A DNA stretch of 64,000 bases from Paenibacillus plantarum (GTDB lineage Bacteria > Bacillota > Bacilli > Paenibacillales > NBRC-103111): assembly GCF_013141695.1 (NCBI RefSeq), contig NZ_WHNY01000067.1, positions 335,107-399,106 on the forward strand, read 5' to 3'. The translations under genes and the position numbers were made by a program. Below are positions 17,555 through 26,783 of the stretch, in pieces. Below the pieces are notes generated by a model. It saw only the letters and a list, made by a program, of their open reading frames with translations, was not told the origin of the DNA and made no database searches. Position 1 is the stretch's first letter. Each line of letters starts with the position of its first letter.

Positions 17555-19636
17555 ATGTATTCTGCCAAAAAAATATTTGCCATCTTCGCTGCCATACTTA
17601 TGTTGCTTTCCTTCCTAGGAACCTTGCCTAAAGCTGCTCTGGCTGCGGGCACCATTTATTATGTAGATTCTTCGAGACCTGATGACAGCGGAGATGGGAA
17701 AAGCACGGCAACTGCTTGGAAAAGCTTGACCAAGGTTAATGCGACAACGTTCGTGGCTGGCGATCAGATCTTATTTAAATCAGGAGGTACTTGGACCGGG
17801 CAGCTTTATCCGAAGGGTTCTGGCGTGTCTGGCAGCCCTATTACCCTCTCAAGCTACGGCAGCGGAAGTAAACCGCTCATTAACGGTAATGGGCTTACGA
17901 TGAATGCGGATGGCAGCGGTGGATCGGCCGTCTATTTGTACAATCAAGAGTACTGGGAAATTAAGAACCTTGAAGTGACGAACAAGGGGGCAACCGCTGC
18001 CAAACGTTTAGGCGTCAACGTGGTAGCATCGGATTATGGAACAGCCAACTACATCCATATTTCTAATCTCACCGTTCACGATGTAAACGGAATTAATACC
18101 GATAAGAAAAACGGCGGCATCGCTGTACAGGCATTAGGAACTTCCGTATCTACCAAATGGAACGATGTTAAAATCGAAGGAAATACCGTGTACACGGTGG
18201 ATTCAACGGGTATTCAGACGCATTCCCGCTGGATGAATCGGGGCGGCATGGTCGATTCTGGGCCGTGGTCGGGTTTCACCAACGTGCTTATTCAGTATAA
18301 TACGGTGTACGATATTGGGCGTGATGGCATTCTGGTTCGGGTAAGCGCGGCTCCTGTCATTCAATATAATGTCGTTCATCATGCCAATATGCGTTCCGGC
18401 GCTGAGGGAGTTGCCATCTGGCCGTTCAATACGGACGATGCGCTCGTACAATACAACGAAGCGTATAGCACGCATGGAAGCTTGGACGGTCAAGGATTTG
18501 ACTCGGACTATGTCTCTAATCGAACGATTATTCAGTATAACTATAGCCATGACAATGAAGGCGGCTTCGTGCTCATTTGTAATAACGGTACAAGTAATTT
18601 CAATAATGGCACCATTGTCCGTTATAACATCAGTCAGAACGATGGCACACGTATTTTTCAATTGGCTGGTCCAGTTACGAATACGAGCATCTATAACAAT
18701 ACGATCTATGTTGGCGCGGGAGTGGGCACTAATATTTTATTAATCAACGATTGGGGAGGGTACGCGAGTAATACGTCTTTTAAAAATAATATCATCTATA
18801 ACCTAGGCAGCGGCGGATATTCTTATGGCAGTGGTACGAATACTGTGTTTGATTATAACGTTTTCTACGGCAATCATCCCGGTTCGGAGCCAAGTGATGC
18901 ACACAAGCTTACGTCCAACCCTCTACTAGTTAGCCCTGGAACAGGCACGGGTTTAACAGGAGTGAATGGTTACAAACTGCAGACTGGTTCACCAGCCATT
19001 GACAGCGGTGTTGCGATAACGGGTAGCGGCGGTATAGATTATTGGGGCAGTGCAGTTCCAGCTAACAGTGTGACAGACCGTGGTGCCTACGAAGGCGTGG
19101 GTATTCCTTCTACACCAGTGGTTACGGTGTTTAGTGACAATTTTGAAAGCGGATCTAGTAGTAGTTGGACGACTAGCGGAGGTACGTGGAGCGTAATCAC
19201 AGATGGTAGCAAAGTGTTTAATCAATCTTTGATAACTGGTGAGGCTCTTGCCTTTGCGGGGAGTGCTTGGACGAATTATACGTATTCCTCGAAAGTGAAG
19301 CTAAATAATGCTTATGCCAACGCAGGACTGCTTTTCCGTGTCACAGATGCTAACAATTACTATATGCTGCGAATCAACAACAGTACGAATTCTCTTGATT
19401 TGTATAAAAAAGTAAGCGGAACTATGACCTTGCTTACAAGCGCTTCCTTTAGTTCAAGTATCAACACATGGTACGACCTCAAAGTGAAGGTAACGGGCAA
19501 TACGATTGTTGGATCGGTCAATAATACGCAGCTGATTACTTGGACGAATGGCACAACGGAGCTGAGTACAGGCAAAATCGGTTACCGCATGGCTTCCTCG
19601 ACGGCAAGCTTTGATGATGCTGTGGTTACACAGTAA
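17555..19636 (+). CDS. Secreted right-handed parallel beta-helix protein with C-terminal carbohydrate-binding-like domain
   Basis: A 693-aa secreted protein. Residues 1-31 form a signal peptide ending ALAA. Residues about 35-510 form a right-handed beta-helix with many Asn-rich turns (for example YNTVYD, YNVVHH, YNEAYS), as in pectate lyases and polysaccharide lyases such as PL9. A Gly/Ser/Thr linker leads to a C-terminal beta-sandwich (about 530-693, starting FSDNFESG) like the family 16-type/CBM66-like modules. No catalytic residues can be assigned with confidence. A cre-like site lies upstream, and SD AAAGGGGA precedes ATG 17555. It is probably the extracellular depolymerase or binding factor of this locus. 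Confidence 0.75.
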   Translation: MYSAKKIFAIFAAILMLLSFLGTLPKAALAAGTIYYVDSSRPDDSGDGKSTATAWKSLTKVNATTFVAGDQILFKSGGTWTGQLYPKGSGVSGSPITLSSYGSGSKPLINGNGLTMNADGSGGSAVYLYNQEYWEIKNLEVTNKGATAAKRLGVNVVASDYGTANYIHISNLTVHDVNGINTDKKNGGIAVQALGTSVSTKWNDVKIEGNTVYTVDSTGIQTHSRWMNRGGMVDSGPWSGFTNVLIQYNTVYDIGRDGILVRVSAAPVIQYNVVHHANMRSGAEGVAIWPFNTDDALVQYNEAYSTHGSLDGQGFDSDYVSNRTIIQYNYSHDNEGGFVLICNNGTSNFNNGTIVRYNISQNDGTRIFQLAGPVTNTSIYNNTIYVGAGVGTNILLINDWGGYASNTSFKNNIIYNLGSGGYSYGSGTNTVFDYNVFYGNHPGSEPSDAHKLTSNPLLVSPGTGTGLTGVNGYKLQTGSPAIDSGVAITGSGGIDYWGSAVPANSVTDRGAYEGVGIPSTPVVTVFSDNFESGSSSSWTTSGGTWSVITDGSKVFNQSLITGEALAFAGSAWTNYTYSSKVKLNNAYANAGLLFRVTDANNYYMLRINNSTNSLDLYKKVSGTMTLLTSASFSSSINTWYDLKVKVTGNTIVGSVNNTQLITWTNGTTELSTGKIGYRMASSTASFDDAVVTQ

Positions 19637-19740
19637 ATTTGCTGGTTAGAGTCTCGCGATTAAACACTTATTTGCATTCCTACTTTTTCCTGACTAGTAT
19701 ATTCTTAACGACTAGTTGATATTGGAAGGAGTGAAAGGTG

Positions 19741-20238
19741 ATGCGAATAGGCGTTATAGCAGATACGCATTTATCCTACCGTGCCACGAAGCTGCCTGAT
19801 GCGCTTATAGCAGGCTTACAAGGTGTCGATCTGATTATTCATGCAGGTGATTGGGTGAGTGAGCATGTCATTGAGCTTGTCGAGCAGATTGCACCTTGTG
19901 AGTCCGTAGCTGGCAATAATGACGGTGATGACATTGTGGAGAGGTTTGGGAAAAAGAAACTATTAACCTTCGGTAATTTTCGAATAGGTCTTATCCATGG
20001 GGATGGTTTCCGGAAAACGACCGAAGAAAGAGCACGTGAAGCGTTCGAGGCTGAGCGGCCTGAGATGGTGATCTTTGGACATTCACACATCCCGTTTCTC
20101 CAAAATGTTCAAGGGACGATCATGTTCAATCCAGGTTCACCTACGGATAAAAGAAGACAGCCTCGGTACTCGTATGGCATTCTCCAATTAGGGGAGCAAT
20201 GGAAGGCGGAGCATTTCTTCTACGATTCTAAAGAGTAG
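19741..20238 (+). CDS. YfcE-type metallophosphoesterase
   Basis: A 165-aa two-metal phosphoesterase. All signature elements are visible: DTHLS (near 8), HAGDW (near 40), GNND (near 62), HGD (near 88) and GHSH (near 117). The family hydrolyses phosphodiesters; the physiological substrate is usually unknown. GTG 19738 directly precedes ATG 19741; AAGGAG at 19726-19731 fits ATG 19741 slightly better. It is transcribed alone, with GACTAGT repeated twice just upstream (about 19692 and 19710). Confidence 0.85.
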   Translation: MRIGVIADTHLSYRATKLPDALIAGLQGVDLIIHAGDWVSEHVIELVEQIAPCESVAGNNDGDDIVERFGKKKLLTFGNFRIGLIHGDGFRKTTEERAREAFEAERPEMVIFGHSHIPFLQNVQGTIMFNPGSPTDKRRQPRYSYGILQLGEQWKAEHFFYDSKE

Positions 20239-20343
20239 TGTACTGTGAAGCGATGGTTATCCAAAGTTCGGTGCATTCTGAGCTTGGGCGTAGGATTGAG
20301 GTTAGTTTGAGGCTTATGAACGCATGGTGACTGCCAATTCGTG

Positions 20344-20533
20344 TTTAGATGTATAAACTACAGCTAATTTGATCGAATCTGACGTGTTTTGAGGTTTAGA
20401 TGGAAAAAGTACATCTAATTTGTATGAAATTTGAAGAAACGAGTAAAACGAAGGGATTTAACTACAGGAAATCCAGTTAATCTTTCAAATTCGAGAATTC
20501 CACTTCAAATAGATGGAGAAAATCCAGTTATAT
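20344..20533. repeat. Four palindromic intergenic modules (family A, second cluster)
   Basis: Within a 391-bp gene-free stretch, four related 27-bp modules start at 20344, 20395, 20457 and 20507. Each is an imperfect palindrome: for example TTTAGATG...ACATCTAAT at 20395-20420, and TTAACTACAG...CCAGTTAATC at 20458-20482. The starts are 51, 62 and 50 bp apart, the same rhythm as in the cluster at 134-324. Apart from these modules and the terminator at 20573-20621, nothing else is seen between 20239 and 20629. Confidence 0.65.
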
Positions 20534-20572
20534 GAGGGAAGCAGGATTAGTACTCATCGGTCATTAACGAAT

Positions 20573-20621
20573 AAAGAGGCTATTTCAAAAAGTCGAAACT
20601 GACTTTTGAGACAGCCTCTTT
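20573..20621 (-). terminator. Terminator of the aldo/keto reductase gene
   Basis: A long stem formed by AAAGAGGCTATTTCAAAAAG (from 20573) and its near-complement ending in CCTCTTT at 20621. It lies 9 bp past the reductase stop. On the minus strand it is followed by the T-rich TTTATTCGTT. Confidence 0.8.
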
Positions 20622-20629
20622 CGTTGTTT

Positions 20630-21502
20630 CTACCGCTCATACCACTCGCCGGACACCCAGTCCGTCGATTTCCACTTCAGCACATCCGGATTCGCCAGAT
20701 GCATAATTTCCTTCAAGAAATCAAGTTGCTCGAGATCGGTCATCGGCTTGAAGTTTTTCGCTATCGCAAGATTCTGCTCCAGCTGTTCCATAGACTCCAT
20801 GCCAACGATAGCCGTAGAAATCGGCAACGACAATGTGTAACGCAAAGCTTTCTCATACCACGGCGCCAATTTGCCCAACGCCATGACTTTCATGCCGATG
20901 ACCGCGATGCCCTTTTCATTGGCTTTGGGCAGGAACTCATGGGCGAAGCTATAAACAAGGTGATCAGCAGCGGAGAGCGCGACAAGTGCGCTATCGAACG
21001 GATAGCGGTCAATCGCTTCGAGCTGCACTTGAGGATTCGTATGACCACTGATCGAGATATGCTTGATCATGCCTTGTTCTTTCGCTTCAATTAAAGCTTC
21101 CAGTGCGCCCCCTTTGGCTAAACACTGATCGAGCTCTTCCATTTTCATAATATTATGTAGACGCCACTCTTCGACGTGATCCGTCTGAAGACGCTTCAAG
21201 CTGTCTTCGAGAAGTCGGAAGGAACCGTCGCGCGTACGGTCATTGGTCTTGGTTGCAATCCATACCTCGTCCCTGCGATTATGAAGAGCTAGTGCTTTAC
21301 CTAACCGTTCTTCCGATTGCCCTTTAGAATAGCTAGGCGCTGTGTCGAAGTAAGTAATTCCCTCATCGAGGGCACGATTCACAATCTGAATCGCCTGTTC
21401 CTCCGTGCAGTTATGTTCATCTACAATACGTTGGGCGCCAAAACTTAATAGTGGGAAATGTGCCCCTGTCTGTCCAAAAGGTCTTTTCTCCAATCCAATC
21501 AT
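20630..21502 (-). CDS. Aldo/keto reductase
   Basis: A 290-aa NADPH-dependent aldo/keto reductase with the TIM-barrel fold. The catalytic tetrad is readable: D53 and Y58 in FDTAPSYSKG, K85 in ATKTND, and H116 in RLHNIM. The substrate is not predictable. The start is slightly unclear: TAGGAGG lies only one base before ATG 21502, while the in-frame TTG three codons later (21493) has about 10 nt spacing. Either would leave the catalytic domain intact. It is a single-gene unit with its own terminator. Confidence 0.87.
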   Translation of the reverse strand: MIGLEKRPFGQTGAHFPLLSFGAQRIVDEHNCTEEQAIQIVNRALDEGITYFDTAPSYSKGQSEERLGKALALHNRRDEVWIATKTNDRTRDGSFRLLEDSLKRLQTDHVEEWRLHNIMKMEELDQCLAKGGALEALIEAKEQGMIKHISISGHTNPQVQLEAIDRYPFDSALVALSAADHLVYSFAHEFLPKANEKGIAVIGMKVMALGKLAPWYEKALRYTLSLPISTAIVGMESMEQLEQNLAIAKNFKPMTDLEQLDFLKEIMHLANPDVLKWKSTDWVSGEWYER

Positions 21503-21845
21503 TCCTCCTACAATGGCAAGCTGAAGTTATTATGTCCTATCGTTCCCACAATGGATACCAAGACATACCAATTTTACCACAAGGGTTGAATTTTGAAAGA
21601 GAGCGAAATAAGAAGGAATCCAATTGAACCTCATATAATTTAAATGGTAGAGGTTTTCGTCAGGATTCGACCGAATTGGTTCGAAATGATGAACGAATGG
21701 GTCTTTTGGCCTAATATTTTTATGGAAAAGGATTGTAGTAATTCGAAATTAAACTTATTATGAATATAGAACTCAGTTAATGTCGAAAGCTTGGTCGAAC
21801 AAGCTTGAAATACATAAATCGATTACTTGAAGAGGTGCATGAAGC
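21503..21845. other. Intergenic region upstream of motA
   Basis: A 343-bp gene-free region. It holds a weak possible sigma-A promoter (TTCGAA, 17 bp, TATAGA, about 21741-21769). It also has an inverted repeat AAGCTTG (21787-21793) / CAAGCTT (21800-21806) about 40 bp before motA, with TCGAA occurring twice around it. I found no convincing sigma-D motif. Confidence 0.35.
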
Positions 21846-22643
21846 ATGGAGAAATCATCAATTATTGGTATTGTGCTGGCTGCAGTATCCATTGGCTTTG
21901 GTATGGTACTAAAGGGAGCAAGTCTAGCGGCCTTATTAAATCCTGCGGCTGCATTAATCATTTTCGGTGGAACAGCTTCAGCGCTGCTCATAGCCTTCTC
22001 GCTAGAAGAAATCAAGAAAATTCCGGTCTTATTAAAAATTATTTTTACGGAACAGAAACTAATGCCCAAAAAAGAATTGATCGAAACATTCATTAACTGG
22101 GTGAGCATTACGCGTCGTGAGGGGTTGCTTTCTTTGGAGAAGCAAGCTGAGGAACTTTCGGATCCTTTTATGAAAAGCGGTATGCGACTGATTATCGATG
22201 GGAATGACCCTGACTTTGTGCGGGATGTTCTACTTGAAGATATTGCTGAGATGGAAACGAGACATAAGAAATTTGCAAGTATTTTTACACAAGCAGGTAC
22301 GTATGCGCCTACATTAGGGGTACTTGGAGCCGTTGTAGGGCTTATCGCAGCACTTGGTAATTTGAGTGAAGTTGAGAAGTTGGGTCACTTGATTTCAGCA
22401 GCTTTCGTTGCTACCATGTTCGGTATTTTCTTGGGCTATGTTATCTTTCACCCTTTTGCAAATAAACTTAAGCAGAAGTCCAAGAAAGAGGTTGAAATCA
22501 AGTTGATGGTCGTAGAGGGTCTACTTTCCATCCAATCTGGTGTGTCTGCCAATTCCGTGAAGCAGAAGATGATGATTTTTGTTGCTAACAAGGATCGTGC
22601 GTCCTATGAACAAAGCATGGAGGGGGGGGCATCCGGACAGTGA
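21846..22643 (+). CDS. motA: Flagellar motor stator protein MotA
   Basis: A 265-aa membrane protein with four predicted helices: two near the N-terminus (about 4-50) and two around 145-205, separated by a large cytoplasmic loop that contacts the rotor. The segment APTLGVLGAVVGLIAAL is the conserved third helix of MotA/ExbB-type channels. It forms the stator with MotB, whose gene overlaps by four bases. As in B. subtilis, motAB stand apart from the main flagellar cluster. Start ATG 21846 follows GAGGTGCATGA. Confidence 0.93.
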   Translation: MEKSSIIGIVLAAVSIGFGMVLKGASLAALLNPAAALIIFGGTASALLIAFSLEEIKKIPVLLKIIFTEQKLMPKKELIETFINWVSITRREGLLSLEKQAEELSDPFMKSGMRLIIDGNDPDFVRDVLLEDIAEMETRHKKFASIFTQAGTYAPTLGVLGAVVGLIAALGNLSEVEKLGHLISAAFVATMFGIFLGYVIFHPFANKLKQKSKKEVEIKLMVVEGLLSIQSGVSANSVKQKMMIFVANKDRASYEQSMEGGASGQ

Positions 22644-23446
22644 GTAAGAAAAAGAAGCACGAGGATCATGAAGAACATGTCGATGAAACCTGGTTGATTC
22701 CCTATGCGGATTTATTGACTTTACTCCTTGCCCTCTTTATCATTTTGTTCGCATCTAGTCAGTTAGACTCTAAGAAATATGATTCCATTATGCGATCGTT
22801 AAATAATGCATTCACAGGTGGCGAAGCGCCATTCGCCATGTCAAATTTAATTCCAATTGATGATGCAGCGAATTCGACGAAAAATAATTTTAAGAACCAG
22901 AATCCTCCTTCCAAAGAAGAGAATAAAATCGAGAGCCAGCTAGCTGCTAAGCTTCAGAAGGAAGAAAAGGATCTGGAAGAACTAAAGAAAAGTATGGATG
23001 CGTTTATTAAAGAAAATAACATGAGTGAACAGTTGACAACCAAGTTGGATAATGAAAAGTTGACGATTACCATAAGCGATCGAGCACTGTTCGATTCTGG
23101 ATCTGCGACAATTAAGCAGGAATCCCAAAACCTAGCCACATCGATGTCGAATTTATTGGGGCAATATCCTGGCTATCAGGTCGAGGTAGCTGGACATACC
23201 GATAATATACCGATTCATCGGGCGGATTTTGAGACGAATTGGGATTTAAGTGCCAAGCGCGCGGTGAACTTCATGAAATTACTGCTCGTTAACACCAAGA
23301 TTCAGCCAGCATCTTATTCCTCCGTTGGCTATGGCGAGTATCGTCCTATTGCGGAGAATGCGACAACCGATGGGCGGGCCAAGAATCGCCGAGTCGAAGT
23401 GAGCATCCTCCGTAACATCAAAGCATCGGATGAGATTGCGAAATAA
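22640..23446 (+). CDS. motB: Flagellar motor stator protein MotB
   Basis: A 268-aa protein with a short basic cytoplasmic tail, one membrane helix (about 19-38) and a C-terminal OmpA-like peptidoglycan-binding domain (about 130-255, with AGHTDNIPI and NRRVEVSI). D24 in PYADLLTLLLALF is the conserved ion-binding aspartate; the helix looks like the proton-driven MotB type. The start is GTG 22640, overlapping motA as GTGA. The linker (about 65-125) is charged and probably coiled coil. Confidence 0.93.
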   Translation: MSKKKKHEDHEEHVDETWLIPYADLLTLLLALFIILFASSQLDSKKYDSIMRSLNNAFTGGEAPFAMSNLIPIDDAANSTKNNFKNQNPPSKEENKIESQLAAKLQKEEKDLEELKKSMDAFIKENNMSEQLTTKLDNEKLTITISDRALFDSGSATIKQESQNLATSMSNLLGQYPGYQVEVAGHTDNIPIHRADFETNWDLSAKRAVNFMKLLLVNTKIQPASYSSVGYGEYRPIAENATTDGRAKNRRVEVSILRNIKASDEIAK

Positions 23447-23450
23447 GATC

Positions 23451-23490
23451 AAAAGAGCTAAGCGGCTTAAAAAGCGCTTAGCTCTTTTTG
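23451..23490. terminator. Bidirectional terminator between motB and the chemoreceptor gene
   Basis: A perfect 14-bp stem: AAAAGAGCTAAGCG at 23451-23464 pairs with 23475-23488, with T runs on both sides. It serves motAB (+) and the convergent chemoreceptor gene (-). Confidence 0.9.
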
Positions 23491-23513
23491 ATTTTGTGCA
23501 ATTCGTATAGATG

Positions 23514-25436
23514 TCACTTGACCCCGACCAATTCTTTCTTTTCTTGTCGTAACTCCTCGTCCTTGTGTACCTTCTGTTGCTGGATGTCACGATGTTGTTC
23601 AAATACGGGCTCTACGTTCAATTCCTGTTCAATCACTGCGATTTGTTCCAAAATTTGTTCCACGATGAGTTCTCCATCATCATGGGCTTCTATTGGCTCG
23701 TCCACACTAAGAACCTCCGCAATTTGAAACTTGCTAATTTCTGCAAAAAGCTGCTCAGCCAGCTCAAGAATATCATCTGACTCTTCGGCAATACGGCGGA
23801 TCGATGCGTCCTGTTGAATACTGGTCGAGTTCACCTCTTCAACACCTGCAGCTGTTTCTTGCGCAATAGCGGCAACGAATTGGACGGAATCGACAAGGTG
23901 ATCGTTTTTCGATTGGGCTTGTTCGATTTTATGGTGAATCTGCACAATCTGCTCACGGATGACTAACGTAGATTGCTCAATTCTATTGAAGGAGCCGAAG
24001 GTTTCCTCCACATGGTTACTTTGCGTTAGCGCAGATTCACGCGCATCACCCAGTGAAAGCTGCAGCTCCTGAATCTGCCCTTGCAGCGTCCCGATGATAC
24101 CGCTGATCGTCTTCGACGATCCGTTCGTTTGCAGGGACAGCTCGCGCACTTCGTCCGCGATCACCGAGAAGCCGCGGCCGTGCGCACCGGCTCTTGCCGC
24201 TTCGATTGCGGCATTCAACGCTAGGACATTCGTCTGCGTTGAAATTTCCATGATCGAGCGCACGATGGCGCCGATCTGCTTCGAGCTGGCGCTGAGCGTC
24301 TGCATCGCCGCATCTACTTTTTGCAGCAGGAGCTGCGACTGCGCAGTCGATGCTTTGAGTGCTTGCACGTACGCGGTACCTTGCTGCGTATTGGCAGCAG
24401 CCTCGTCGCTGCTGCGTTTCATTTCATTAGTATACGCGCTGATACCGCGGATCTCATCCTCTAGCTCAGCAATAAGCAGCGAGCTGCTCTCTGTTTTCAT
24501 CGCTTGTTCATCTGCACCTGTTGATATCTCGTGGATCGCTTTGAGGATATCCGAGTTAGCCGAAGCTGTTAGCTGTGAGAAGCGATGGAATTCATGTGAA
24601 TGGGCAGATAAGGAAGATGCGATGCCCTTGGTTGCGCCAAGCATGAGCCTAACCTGCTTGATCATTTGATCGAAGTTATTACTTAATTGCCCAAGCTCGT
24701 CTTTGGCAGAGGAATTAATGGTGTGGGTTAAATCTCCGGAAGCAATGCGAGCGACGGCTTTTTGCAGAACAGAAATCGGACGTGTGAATGATGTAATAAT
24801 GAGAAAAGCGATGACCAAGGTTAAGAAAAAGACGAAAGCAGAAGCAACGATCATGATCGTGCGGCTGTCATTAAGTGCTTTGGAGGAGTCTGCAATTGCA
24901 GATGCAGCGCCATCCGCGTACGTTACATAAAACTTATCCACCAATCCAAAGATGTTATCCTTCAACTCTTGCGATTCACTATATAAGTACAACAGATTAA
25001 TCTGAAGATCATTTGGCTTGATGCTGGTGTCCTGTACCATTTTAGCTGCTGTATCGAAATTATTTATGTAATCAACCGAGGCTTGGATTAACTGGCTTCG
25101 CCATTTTTGCTGATCTGGGGTACTGGCGGTATCCCCGATCTTTTGAATGAAATCATTGTAAGGCTTTCGTTTACTGTTGTATTTCTCGATAAATTCGGGT
25201 TTCTTGGAGATTTCAAGTCCAGAAGCAATGATGTTCATCTCTTGAACCAAATTTTTAAGCTCCAAGGCCATAACTTTGAGATCTACTTTATCATTCTGAT
25301 CGGTCATATGCTGTTTAATTTGTGTCACCTGATTCAGATTGAACAGGGCCACGGCCAAGAAAATGAGCAATACGCCGCTGAAGCTTGCGATTAATTTTGC
25401 ACGCATAGAAAAGTTGGACAATGACAAAATACGCAT
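23514..25436 (-). CDS. Methyl-accepting chemotaxis protein
   Basis: A 640-aa chemoreceptor. It has a first membrane helix (about 15-33), an extracellular four-helix-bundle-like sensor (34-190), a second helix (about 193-217), HAMP (218-270) and a long cytoplasmic signalling bundle with the hairpin tip EISTQTNVLALNAAIEAARA. Start ATG 25436 has TAGGAGG. An unusual glutamate-rich tail of roughly 60 residues follows the signalling domain. It lies opposite motAB and diverges from pstS. The part coding the hairpin tip (about 24060-24430) is more GC-rich than the rest. The ligand is unknown. Confidence 0.92.
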   Translation of the reverse strand: MRILSLSNFSMRAKLIASFSGVLLIFLAVALFNLNQVTQIKQHMTDQNDKVDLKVMALELKNLVQEMNIIASGLEISKKPEFIEKYNSKRKPYNDFIQKIGDTASTPDQQKWRSQLIQASVDYINNFDTAAKMVQDTSIKPNDLQINLLYLYSESQELKDNIFGLVDKFYVTYADGAASAIADSSKALNDSRTIMIVASAFVFFLTLVIAFLIITSFTRPISVLQKAVARIASGDLTHTINSSAKDELGQLSNNFDQMIKQVRLMLGATKGIASSLSAHSHEFHRFSQLTASANSDILKAIHEISTGADEQAMKTESSSLLIAELEDEIRGISAYTNEMKRSSDEAAANTQQGTAYVQALKASTAQSQLLLQKVDAAMQTLSASSKQIGAIVRSIMEISTQTNVLALNAAIEAARAGAHGRGFSVIADEVRELSLQTNGSSKTISGIIGTLQGQIQELQLSLGDARESALTQSNHVEETFGSFNRIEQSTLVIREQIVQIHHKIEQAQSKNDHLVDSVQFVAAIAQETAAGVEEVNSTSIQQDASIRRIAEESDDILELAEQLFAEISKFQIAEVLSVDEPIEAHDDGELIVEQILEQIAVIEQELNVEPVFEQHRDIQQQKVHKDEELRQEKKELVGVK

Positions 25437-25554
25437 ATGTATACCTCCTATAAATAGACAAACTTAGACATTTTTCCGCCTAACTACTTATTAATATAGG
25501 GGGCTTCTATTAACTAGAGCGTCGAACTATGTAAATGATTTGTAAATTAAAAGT

Positions 25555-25604
25555 TTTACATTACGTTTACGTTTCGTGGGTTTGTATTTAACATTCGCTT
25601 GTTA
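25555..25604 (+). promoter_or_regulatory. Pho box of pstS
   Basis: Five hexamers repeat at exactly 11 bp: TTTACA (25555), TTTACG (25566), TGGGTT (25577), TTAACA (25588) and TTGTTA (25599). This is the arrangement of PhoP~P sites (TTAACA-like direct repeats, 5-bp spacers) known from B. subtilis. A -10 like CATATG follows. It implies induction of pstS by phosphate starvation. Confidence 0.8.
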
Positions 25605-25696
25605 CCATATGGAAGTAAGGTCGTTCGACACACAAGCAGATGGGGATCGAACATAACCAAATCCAGCACATACATTCAAAGGAGGACATGTTAACT

Positions 25697-26614
25697 ATGT
25701 TTAACTTCATGTCGAAAAAAGGAATTACATTTACACTATCCGCGGTATTAATGATGGGGACTTTGGTTGGTTGCGGTGCAAAAACAGAAACTAAAGATGC
25801 TGCTTCCGCAACACCTGCTGCAACTGCAGCTGCTTCAGTAAAGCCTAGTGAAACGCCAAAAACAGAATTGAGCGGAACGGTTACAGCTTCCGGGTCCAGC
25901 GCACTTCTTCCATTAGTTAAGCAAGCAGCAACAGAATTTATGGAAAAGAACCCGAAGGTAACGATTAACGTAACTGCTGGTGGTTCAGGTACAGGAATTA
26001 AGAACGTAGCAGACGGAACATCCGATATCGGTAACTCCGACGTAGAACCTGCTGCTGAATATAAAGACAAAGGTCTTGTTGATCACCAAGTTGCTATCGC
26101 ACCTTTCGCTTTCATTGTTAACAAAGATGTGAAAGTAGACAACGTAACGAAAGCACAAGCGACTGATATCTACATGGGTAAAATCACGAACTGGAAAGAC
26201 GTAGGCGGCAATGACGCGAAAATCGTTCTTGTTCACCGTCCGGATAGCTCAGGTTCCCGTACACTAGTTAAACAAATTATTTTGGATGGTAAAGAGTTCA
26301 CGAAAGACGGAATCACACAAGAAAACAGTGGTGCGATGAAAACTGCAGTTGTAGGTCAATCCGGTTCCATCGGTTACGTAGATACACCGTATATTGATGA
26401 CACTGTAAAAGCTTTGAAAATTGATGGCGTAGCTTTCTCTGAAGAAAACATTAAGAACGGCACTTATAAATTGTTCGGTGTAGAACACATGTACACTAAA
26501 GGTGAAGCGACGGGCGCTGCTAAAGCTTTCATCGACTACATCTCCAGTAAGGATTTCCAAGGTAAACAAGTACGTGAGTTGAAGTTCTTACCAGCTGATT
26601 TGTTGAAAAAATAA
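25697..26614 (+). CDS. pstS: Phosphate-binding lipoprotein PstS
   Basis: A 305-aa high-affinity phosphate-binding lipoprotein. The lipobox LVGC places the lipid on C26; an Ala/Thr-rich tether follows. The phosphate-binding signature is clear in SGTVTASGSSALLPLV, GGSGTGIKNV, HRPDSSGSRT and SIGYVDT. The reading frame extends up to 25640, but GGAGG at 25681-25685 fits ATG 25697 best; ATG 25688 is too close to it. It heads the pst operon under a Pho box and is followed by its own partial terminator, so it should be made in excess over the permeases. Confidence 0.93.
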   Translation: MFNFMSKKGITFTLSAVLMMGTLVGCGAKTETKDAASATPAATAAASVKPSETPKTELSGTVTASGSSALLPLVKQAATEFMEKNPKVTINVTAGGSGTGIKNVADGTSDIGNSDVEPAAEYKDKGLVDHQVAIAPFAFIVNKDVKVDNVTKAQATDIYMGKITNWKDVGGNDAKIVLVHRPDSSGSRTLVKQIILDGKEFTKDGITQENSGAMKTAVVGQSGSIGYVDTPYIDDTVKALKIDGVAFSEENIKNGTYKLFGVEHMYTKGEATGAAKAFIDYISSKDFQGKQVRELKFLPADLLKK

Positions 26615-26634
26615 TAATCAAATAGAACATACTT

Positions 26635-26670
26635 AGAGCGCTCACATACTATGGAGCGCTCTTTTGTTTT
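26635..26670 (+). terminator. Terminator or attenuator between pstS and pstC
   Basis: AGAGCGCTC (26635-26643) pairs perfectly with GAGCGCTCT (26654-26662), followed by TTTTGTTTT. It should stop most pstS transcripts, and a second Pho box follows it. Confidence 0.8.
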
Positions 26671-26687
26671 GTTCAAAAGAGAAAACT

Positions 26688-26741
26688 TTTACATTCCCTT
26701 AACAATTCATTTACGATCCAATGACATTCATATTCTATGAT
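26688..26741 (+). promoter_or_regulatory. Second Pho box and -10 upstream of pstC
   Basis: Hexamers TTTACA (26688), TTAACA (26699), TTTACG (26710) and ATGACA (26721) repeat every 11 bp. A -10 element TATGAT lies at 26736-26741. This gives pstCAB-phoU its own phosphate-starvation promoter. Confidence 0.75.
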
Positions 26742-26783
26742 AATACTAAGTCTTGTGTACTGAATAGAAAGGGGAATCACGCA

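Noticed and set aside
20606..21094. 162-aa plus-strand frame opposite the aldo/keto reductase
   Set aside because: The minus-strand frame has a full catalytic tetrad; the plus-strand product is Arg/His-rich and unlike a real protein.
24094..24669. 191-aa plus-strand frame opposite the chemoreceptor
   Set aside because: It is antisense to the highly conserved signalling domain, with Ser/Cys/Ala-rich low-complexity translation.
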